Shown: positions 58,472 through 64,000 of the stretch, piece after piece | How positions within the stretch are numbered: position 1 is the first letter of the stretch | Layout of the letters: every line of letters starts with the position of its first letter | The notes under the pieces: model-generated | Told to the model about the DNA's origin: nothing | The model's database searches: none | What the model saw: the letters and a program-made list of their open reading frames with translations, nothing else | NCBI RefSeq assembly: GCF_964026725.1 | Contig: NZ_OZ034691.1 | Location: forward strand, 496,001-560,000 | DNA length: 64,000 nucleotides | Reading direction: 5' to 3' | DNA from: Wolbachia endosymbiont (group B) of Germaria angustata | Lineage (GTDB): Bacteria; Pseudomonadota; Alphaproteobacteria; Rickettsiales; Anaplasmataceae | Position numbers and translations under genes: made by a program

Positions 58472-59728
58472 TCAAAAATAAGACCAATCTGGTAAAGAAG
58501 CATTCGTTGGAGTAAAAACCATTTTTTGATTTTTCTTTACTAAATCTACTAAATATAATTTAGAGTTGCTTGGTGATTCTGCGTTAGTGAAGATAATTTC
58601 TCTGCCATTTGGTAGCCATGCCGGAGATTCAATTTTATGTCCCTCTGAAAGCAAGCGCTCTTCTTTGCCATCTGGCTTCATAACTCCTATGTAAAATTTT
58701 CCTGACTGAATTTTTGTAAAAGCTATCAGATCTCCTTTTGGCGACCAAACAGGTGTAGCATATCTTCCATTTCCAAAACTAATTCTCTTGGGTTTTTTGC
58801 TTTTTTTAGTGAAATCTATTATATATAGTTGCTGACTTCCACTTATATCAGAACTAAAAACCATGTACTTTTGATCTGGAGACAAAGAGGGAGAAGTACT
58901 TATAGCTGAACCTTTAGTAATTTTTTTTGTTCGTTTACTGCTTAAGTCTAGAGATAATATATTTGTTTCACCACTCAATGAGTGGGAAATAAAAAGAGAT
59001 TTACCATCAGGAGAAAATCTTGGTGCAGAAATAACTCCTTCAAATGCGCTGATTATTGATTCAGTGTTATCTTTTAAATTTTTTAATATTATATAACTTT
59101 TACCATTTGTGTATGAGATATAAACAATACCCTTTCCATTTGGTGAAAATCTTGGTGTTGACACAAATTTCTCACCATTTGTTAAGTACTTTATATTACT
59201 TCCATCTTGATTCATCACAGCAATTTTACGGACGGATTTGTAATTGCTATCTTTTTCTTCAGCGATATATGTAATTTTTGTATTGAAATGCCCTTTCTCA
59301 CCAATCAATCTATCATGTATCAAATCTGAAACAAGATGACTAATTTTCCTCCAGTCTTTTGCTAGAAAAACAACCGACTGAGTAAGCAATTCTCTGTTTG
59401 TAAAGCTGTCAGATAAACGAAAAGATAGCTCTAAATTTCTGTTTGATACTTCACTTAAACTTACTGTGACTACAGTATCGCTTTTCCAAGACTCAACTTT
59501 CGCGTCACGTTTCACATTAAATAAGCCACAATTAGATAGATTTGTTTCAATTACTTTTGTGATGCTTTCACTTAGCTCACTTTCCACTTCTGTCTTGCAT
59601 GCACATTTAGATACAACAAGATCAATATTACCAATATTGCTTTTTTTTATATCAACATATAAAACAGCTTTTGTGGAATAAGGAATAAATAACGAAATAA
59701 ATAACACCAGTTGAACGAATAGCTTCAT
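58472..59728 (-). CDS. tolB: Tol-Pal system protein TolB
   Basis: A periplasmic protein of about 418 residues from the ATG at 59728, chosen because it gives a typical signal peptide (MKLFVQLVLFISLFIPYSTK). The N-terminal domain (to about 150) is followed by a six-bladed propeller with repeats of the kind NGEKFVSTPRFSPNGKGIVY and FEGVISAPRFSPDGKSLF. TolB binds Pal and links the outer membrane to the TolQRA motor; a TolA-like protein is at 38048. Longer starts back to 59809 lack a signal. Confidence 0.93.
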   Translation of the reverse strand: MKLFVQLVLFISLFIPYSTKAVLYVDIKKSNIGNIDLVVSKCACKTEVESELSESITKVIETNLSNCGLFNVKRDAKVESWKSDTVVTVSLSEVSNRNLELSFRLSDSFTNRELLTQSVVFLAKDWRKISHLVSDLIHDRLIGEKGHFNTKITYIAEEKDSNYKSVRKIAVMNQDGSNIKYLTNGEKFVSTPRFSPNGKGIVYISYTNGKSYIILKNLKDNTESIISAFEGVISAPRFSPDGKSLFISHSLSGETNILSLDLSSKRTKKITKGSAISTSPSLSPDQKYMVFSSDISGSQQLYIIDFTKKSKKPKRISFGNGRYATPVWSPKGDLIAFTKIQSGKFYIGVMKPDGKEERLLSEGHKIESPAWLPNGREIIFTNAESPSNSKLYLVDLVKKNQKMVFTPTNASLPDWSYF

Positions 59729-59799
59729 TAGATTTCTTGCATTACCTCCTGTCATCTCAGCAAATAGCTTACTTTTGAAGTTAAACTGCATGACAGTAG

Positions 59800-60120
59800 A
59801 GTAAATCAATTTCTGCAGTACTTGACACTGGAATCCAGAAATTTGACTGCAAGTAAGTGCACTGAGGTGGCAAGCATAAAAGTAGCTGTTTTATTCTAAA
59901 ATAAACGTCTTTGACAAGGTTGCATGAAAAACTGGATTCCAGTTTCAGAGCACTGGGATGACACCCTACTGGTGGAGATTGCTCTAAAACTACAATGTTT
60001 GCATGGGCGTTGAGATGGCACCCTTCTGGTAGATTCAAATCACAATGTTTGTATAGTTGTGTGATCTGACACTGATTTTTTTTTACGGATTCCAGTATTG
60101 CATGCTGAAATAACATCAAA
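59800..60120. repeat. Palindromic repeats between tolB and rnj
   Basis: The 446 bases between the two minus-strand genes carry repeat arms of the dispersed family: GCAGTACTTGACACTGGAAT near 59815, GGATTCCAGTTTCAGAGCAC near 59935 and ACGGATTCCAGTATTGCATG near 60084, plus a duplicated GGTAGA/TGGTGGAGATT-type unit with ACAATGTTTG twice. No coding frame is supported. Confidence 0.65.
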
Positions 60121-60174
60121 GAATACATTGTTAACTTCTTACTCAAATAATGGTTAATAAAAAAAGGTGTATTT

Positions 60175-61809
60175 CTATACCTGTTCTATCTGGACTTCAA
60201 TTATAGGTCTTTTTAGTAAATATTCTTTTAAGATACTAAATATTGAGCTCTCAATTTTATTTCTTATTTTTTTTATCGGCTGTGAGTCAAATGCTGACTC
60301 AACCTTCTTTATGATCTTTTGCATAATGGCTGCATCTTTTTGCGCTTCGAAAACACCAGGTGCAAATACTTTTGGCTTAGCAAGCAGTTTATTTTTCTTG
60401 TTTACAACTGCTGTCACTACGATAGCTCCGGCATCTCTCATTCTCTCACGCATTTTTATAACGCTGCATTCTGGATGACGGAGTAACATACCATCAATAC
60501 CAAAGTAGTCGACATCAATAGAGCTAACTTTTTCCCCATTTTCCAAATTAACAATATCACCTGGTGCAATCATTATTGCTTTTTTCACACCGCACTCTTT
60601 AGCAAACTTTACATGTGCATCCGTATGAATATACTCACCATGAACCGGAATAGACATCTTAGGTTTTATCAAAGAATACATTTCCCTTAGCTCTGCTTTT
60701 ACTGGATGTCCGGAAGCATGAACATTCTCTGTTTTTTCAGTAATAACTTCCACTCCCATCTCAATAAAGGCATTGAGCATGTTATGTGCACGAGTTTCAT
60801 TGCCAGGAATGATTTTTGATGAAAAGATCATGGTATCACCTTGCTGCATTTTAAATGCTTGATGACTCTTAGCGGCAAGTCTTGCGGTAGCTGCCAGTGG
60901 CTCACCTTGACAACCTGTGCAAAGTAGCACCAGCTTTTCCCTTGGAAAATTTACTGCCTCCTTTGCTTCTAGAAACTCAGGAGAATCAGTTAAATAACCA
61001 CTATCCTGAGCAACTTTCACTATTCTCCATAAAGATCTGCCAAGTAAAACCACTTTTCTATTTAGTGCTTTTGCAGCTTGGCTTATTGTTTCAATTCGCG
61101 CCACATTCGAGGCAAATAGCGAGACAGCAACCAATTTTTTAGACCGCTTTATTATATTGTAAATATTATCATAAATTTCACTTTCTGATTCAGGGTCGTG
61201 TTTGCTCAGTATGTTTGTTGAATCACAAATTGCTGCAAGTAGATCACCTTTATCGCCAATTTCTTTTAAACGCTCTATATTAGAAATTAATCCAACAACA
61301 GGTTTTGGATCAAATTTCCAGTCCCCAGTATGAAGTGCACTACCTGCTTTAGTGCTAATTAATATTGAATTTGCCTCAGGAATTGAGTGAGTTACATTTA
61401 TAAACTCAACGGTAAAAGGACCCAAATTTATGCTGCCATTTATGTCTACCTCTTTCACAGGTACCACACCTTCCAATCGAAACTCCTTTAGTTTCTCCTT
61501 GAGAAAATTAACTGTAAACTTTGTTGTATATATGGGACATTGCAAATCTTCCCACAGATGAGGCACTGCACCACAGTGATCTTCATGTGCATGTGTAATT
61601 ATTATTCCAAGCAAATCTTTTTTTCTTTGAGCAATAAAATCTACATCAGCAATGAGTAGCTCAACACCTGGCATAGTTTCATCTGCAAAACCGATACCAA
61701 GGTCGATCATAATCCACTTGCCTTGATAATGATATAGGCTAACGTTCATCCCAATTCTTCCTACTCCTCCAAGAGGAAGAAATAAAAACTCATTTTTGTT
61801 TATGTTCAT
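60175..61809 (-). CDS. rnj: Ribonuclease J
   Basis: A 544-residue metallo-beta-lactamase/beta-CASP nuclease. I start it at the ATG at 61809 (MNINKNEFLFLPLGGVGRIG). The zinc-binding motif is H73, H75, D77 and H78 in ITHAHEDHCGAVPHL, with TGDWKFDP and the beta-CASP part (CTGCQGEPLAATARLA, SSKIIPGNETRA, HASGHPVKAEL) in order. It processes and degrades RNA, with 5' exonuclease activity. The C-terminal domain is present. It is on the same strand as tolB and dnaJ. Confidence 0.95.
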   Translation of the reverse strand: MNINKNEFLFLPLGGVGRIGMNVSLYHYQGKWIMIDLGIGFADETMPGVELLIADVDFIAQRKKDLLGIIITHAHEDHCGAVPHLWEDLQCPIYTTKFTVNFLKEKLKEFRLEGVVPVKEVDINGSINLGPFTVEFINVTHSIPEANSILISTKAGSALHTGDWKFDPKPVVGLISNIERLKEIGDKGDLLAAICDSTNILSKHDPESESEIYDNIYNIIKRSKKLVAVSLFASNVARIETISQAAKALNRKVVLLGRSLWRIVKVAQDSGYLTDSPEFLEAKEAVNFPREKLVLLCTGCQGEPLAATARLAAKSHQAFKMQQGDTMIFSSKIIPGNETRAHNMLNAFIEMGVEVITEKTENVHASGHPVKAELREMYSLIKPKMSIPVHGEYIHTDAHVKFAKECGVKKAIMIAPGDIVNLENGEKVSSIDVDYFGIDGMLLRHPECSVIKMRERMRDAGAIVVTAVVNKKNKLLAKPKVFAPGVFEAQKDAAIMQKIIKKVESAFDSQPIKKIRNKIESSIFSILKEYLLKRPIIEVQIEQV

Positions 61810-61977
61810 TAATTTTAAATTATTAAAATGTGAGAATAGCAAAACTTCGACCTTAAATAAAGGAATTTATCACTTTTGCATAACTTAAAAAATCTTTTCA
61901 CTAAAAGAGAAGGCTTTCAAATTGGTAAAAAGAATTAAGTGTAGACAGCTACCTCTTTATATCATTTAGCAAATTTC

Positions 61978-63096
61978 TCATTTTTTTTTTACTTTTCCAA
62001 AGAATCCTTCAGATTTCTGCTCTACACTTTCATGTTCCTCTTCCTCAAGCGCTTTTAATAGCTCAATCTGCTTTTGGGTTAAATTCTTTGGATTTAAAGT
62101 CTCAACTATTACCTGTACGTATAAATCACCACGAGCATGTGAGTTCATATATGGCATACCCTTTTCCCTACAACGTAGTTTGGTACCAGTTTGAGTGCCT
62201 TCAGGGACCTTTACTTTTATTTTAGCTCCATCAATTGATTGAATATCGATTTCACCACCAAGTACTGCTAGTGTCATTCTTATAGGCACTTTACAGTGTA
62301 AATCTGCTCTATTGCGAGTGAAGATCTGATGAGTAGCTATTTTCACACATACGTATAAATCTCCGCTTTTTCCACCTCTTGCTCCAGCTTCTCCTTTACC
62401 ACTGACCCTTACCTTAGCTCCTTCTTCTATGCCTTTTGGAATTGAAACGGAGATATTTACTTCATCTCTTTTACGCCCACTTCCACCGCATTTCTTACAT
62501 TTATTTTGTATTATTTCTCCTTCCCCATAGCATGTAGTACACGTTCTTTCAATGGTAAAAAAGCCCTGTTGAGTTCTAATTCTACCGCTTCCCTGGCATG
62601 TGTTGCACTGAACTGGTTTGATTACTCCTTCGCTACCTGTGCCTTGGCATGTATTACATTTTATATTTGTCACATAATGTATAGGTGCTTGTATTCCTTT
62701 AAATGCATCTTCTAAGGTAATTTTAAGATCGTAGCGCAGATCTGATCCAGATACTCCTGTTGTACTTCTTTTTGTTCTTGACCTACTTGTACTGCCGCCG
62801 AATCCTCCACCAAAAAAATCGTTAAATATATCGCTAAAATCCCCTCCAGCTTGGCTGAAATCAAATCCACCGGAAGCACCATCGTGACCATAACGATCAT
62901 AACCTGCTCTTTTTTCAGAGTCAGATAGAACTTCATATGCAGCTGTTACTTCTTTAAATTTTTCCTCTGCTTCCTTATTACCAGGATTTCTGTCAGGATG
63001 ATATTTTAATGCTAGTTTTTTATATGCTTTTTTTATCTCGTCAGTACTAGCATTTCTGCTCACTTCTAGCAGATCATAATAGTCTTTTTTGTTCAT
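61978..63096 (-). CDS. dnaJ: Chaperone protein DnaJ
   Basis: A 372-residue Hsp40. The J-domain holds HPD at residues 33-35, followed by a Gly/Phe-rich region ([18 protein letters not shown]), four zinc-binding CxxCxGxG-type motifs ([32 protein letters not shown]) and the C-terminal substrate domain. It stimulates DnaK ATPase and cooperates with ClpB at 28269. Length is normal. dnaK is not in the window. Confidence 0.97.
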   Translation of the reverse strand: MNKKDYYDLLEVSRNASTDEIKKAYKKLALKYHPDRNPGNKEAEEKFKEVTAAYEVLSDSEKRAGYDRYGHDGASGGFDFSQAGGDFSDIFNDFFGGGFGGSTSRSRTKRSTTGVSGSDLRYDLKITLEDAFKGIQAPIHYVTNIKCNTCQGTGSEGVIKPVQCNTCQGSGRIRTQQGFFTIERTCTTCYGEGEIIQNKCKKCGGSGRKRDEVNISVSIPKGIEEGAKVRVSGKGEAGARGGKSGDLYVCVKIATHQIFTRNRADLHCKVPIRMTLAVLGGEIDIQSIDGAKIKVKVPEGTQTGTKLRCREKGMPYMNSHARGDLYVQVIVETLNPKNLTQKQIELLKALEEEEHESVEQKSEGFFGKVKKK

Positions 63097-63178
63097 ATAT
63101 AATAGCTCAGTATTTTACCTTTAAAGATAGGTATTACACATATGAATTTCAAGCATGACCTCTATTTCCTATAAAATA

Positions 63179-63256
63179 TGGTGCACCCTGAGCGACTTGA
63201 ACGCCCGACCTTTTGATCCGTAGTCAAATGCTCTAATCCAACTGAGCTAAGGGTGC
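63179..63256 (-). tRNA. tRNA-Arg (ACG)
   Basis: On the minus strand it folds with acceptor GCACCCT / AGGGTGC, D-arm TAGCTCAGTTGGATTAGAGC, anticodon loop CTACGGA (anticodon ACG, read as ICG) and T-arm GGGCGTTCAAGTCGCTC. CCA is encoded at 63179-63181. Confidence 0.95.
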
Positions 63257-63518
63257 TTGCACAAAGTTGACTTTAACAGATTTTATAGCTTATTTCAATT
63301 GGTTTAGCTAAAAATAAAACTCTTATCATGTATGAAACCTGTAAGAAATTGTACTAGCTCTCTTAAAGGATAACTTAAGTTAACAGTTTCCAATTACTTT
63401 GATTTTAGAACCGCTATCCGAATAAGAGCTTTTCACATTATACTACCAAGCTGCTAACAAATAGCGGAATGACGGTTATAGTTAAATCTAAACTATTTTG
63501 GCTATATCAGAAGACGGG

Positions 63519-64000
63519 TTATGCAGAAACCTTAAAATACTTCTTGCTTGCCAAGGAGAATAAATACATTCCTACAAACAAGCAGATACTCAATATCGAT
63601 GCATAGGAAAACTTGAAAATTAAATCTTTAATATATCTTGATAAGCATTTACCTGCAGAAATTTTGTATAGTAGTCCAACACAAACAATCGTACTATCAA
63701 TGACTGATGCTATAATTAAAGTGATGAAATTTGCCATATGAAAATTCAATTTGGACTTTAATTTTTTTAAAATAACTATGCTTGAGAGAAGAGAGACTAG
63801 AATTGCAGTATATGAAACCAATATTACCAAACTAAAATTTTGCAATTTAAAAAGACAGCATATCACCGTACACACTATTAAGCTGTAAGTAGCTTTGCTT
63901 CTACCATGAAACTCAACCATTGAGTTTACAACTAAAGTAGCTCCTACAAATAAGGTAGCACATATCATTAATTTATTTGAAGTGTTAAGTAAAGAAAGAC
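63519..64000 (-). CDS. Membrane protein, probable VUT/YhhQ-family queuosine-precursor transporter (runs off window)
   Basis: The minus-strand frame is open from the window edge to the stop at 63519, about 160 residues, with four to five membrane segments (LVVNSMVEFHGRSKATYSLI, LVILVSYTAILVSLLSSIVI, ITLIIASVIDSTIVCVGLLY, YASILSICLFVGMYLFSL). The F-x-G-R-x-K-A and A-x-x-IDSTI patterns fit the VUT family, which imports 7-deazaguanine precursors of queuosine. The start lies outside the window, and the family call is by eye. Confidence 0.5.
   Translation of the reverse strand, partial: LSLLNTSNKLMICATLFVGATLVVNSMVEFHGRSKATYSLIVCTVICCLFKLQNFSLVILVSYTAILVSLLSSIVILKKLKSKLNFHMANFITLIIASVIDSTIVCVGLLYKISAGKCLSRYIKDLIFKFSYASILSICLFVGMYLFSLASKKYFKVSA

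Noticed and set aside
1..64000. CRISPR array
   Set aside because: The repeats here are palindromes of varied spacing; no regularly spaced direct repeats and no cas genes are seen.
1..64000. Ribosomal RNA operon, tmRNA or replication origin
   Set aside because: No recognisable rRNA or tmRNA sequence, no dnaA box cluster and no origin-type gene context were found.

Overview
The window reads as a chromosomal segment of an AT-rich, insect- or nematode-associated alphaproteobacterial endosymbiont, almost certainly Wolbachia (Rickettsiales, Anaplasmataceae). The evidence is the gene content: a single-copy housekeeping set of Rickettsiales type, ankyrin-repeat genes, group II introns, decayed IS elements, relics of a gene-transfer-agent (GTA)-like prophage, and short palindromic repeats of the CCAGTG/CACTGG kind scattered between and inside genes. 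The strain and supergroup cannot be fixed from the sequence alone.

Layout. 1-8.1 kb is housekeeping: hemJ (partial), pdhA, gatB, xerC, an lpd gene coupled to a beta-propeller protein, and a split heme-copper-oxidase-like membrane protein. 8.2-15.2 kb holds valS (with a palindromic repeat inserted in frame), two adjacent coiled-coil proteins that share a C-terminal motif, and pyrF. 15.2-18.7 kb is accessory DNA: repeat clusters, a long inverted repeat, an isolated HK97-type capsid gene and two small genes that share promoter, leader, N-terminus and terminator style. dapB and pstB follow as a coupled pair. 20.5-28.2 kb is a decay zone: a group II intron with mismatched flanks, IS481, IS256 and IS5 remnants, and two broken ankyrin genes. 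28.3-38.7 kb is a housekeeping block (clpB, giant NAD-glutamate dehydrogenase, TatB-like, pleD, recO, TolA-like). 38.7-52.1 kb is a second accessory island: IS200 remnant, a frameshifted hypothetical gene, a RelBE-like toxin-antitoxin pair, a dnaB-like fragment, a second copy of the intron with an identical-looking RT, an ankyrin fragment, a membrane AAA ATPase with a 5' frameshift, a GTA orfg15-like gene cut by two in-frame stops, a gene resembling clostridial-toxin glucosyltransferases cut by an in-frame TGA, and a tandem pair of unknown genes, one decayed. 52.2-64 kb is housekeeping again (lipA, rpmB, DUF721, iscX, tRNA-Leu, rpsD, tkt, prs, gatC, tolB, rnj, dnaJ, tRNA-Arg, a putative queuosine-precursor transporter).

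How the genes work together. PdhA, Lpd and LipA belong to lipoate-dependent pyruvate oxidation; GatB and GatC (apart here) form part of the tRNA amidotransferase; TolB and the TolA-like protein belong to the envelope Tol system; ClpB and DnaJ are partners in disaggregation; DapB supplies diaminopimelate; Tkt and Prs feed PRPP, and PyrF makes UMP.

The most notable themes are (i) several large accessory genes whose only visible lesion is one or two in-frame stop codons, (ii) other accessory genes broken exactly at homopolymer tracts, (iii) intron copies whose flanks do not match, implying recombination between copies, and (iv) a candidate toxin-type glycosyltransferase.
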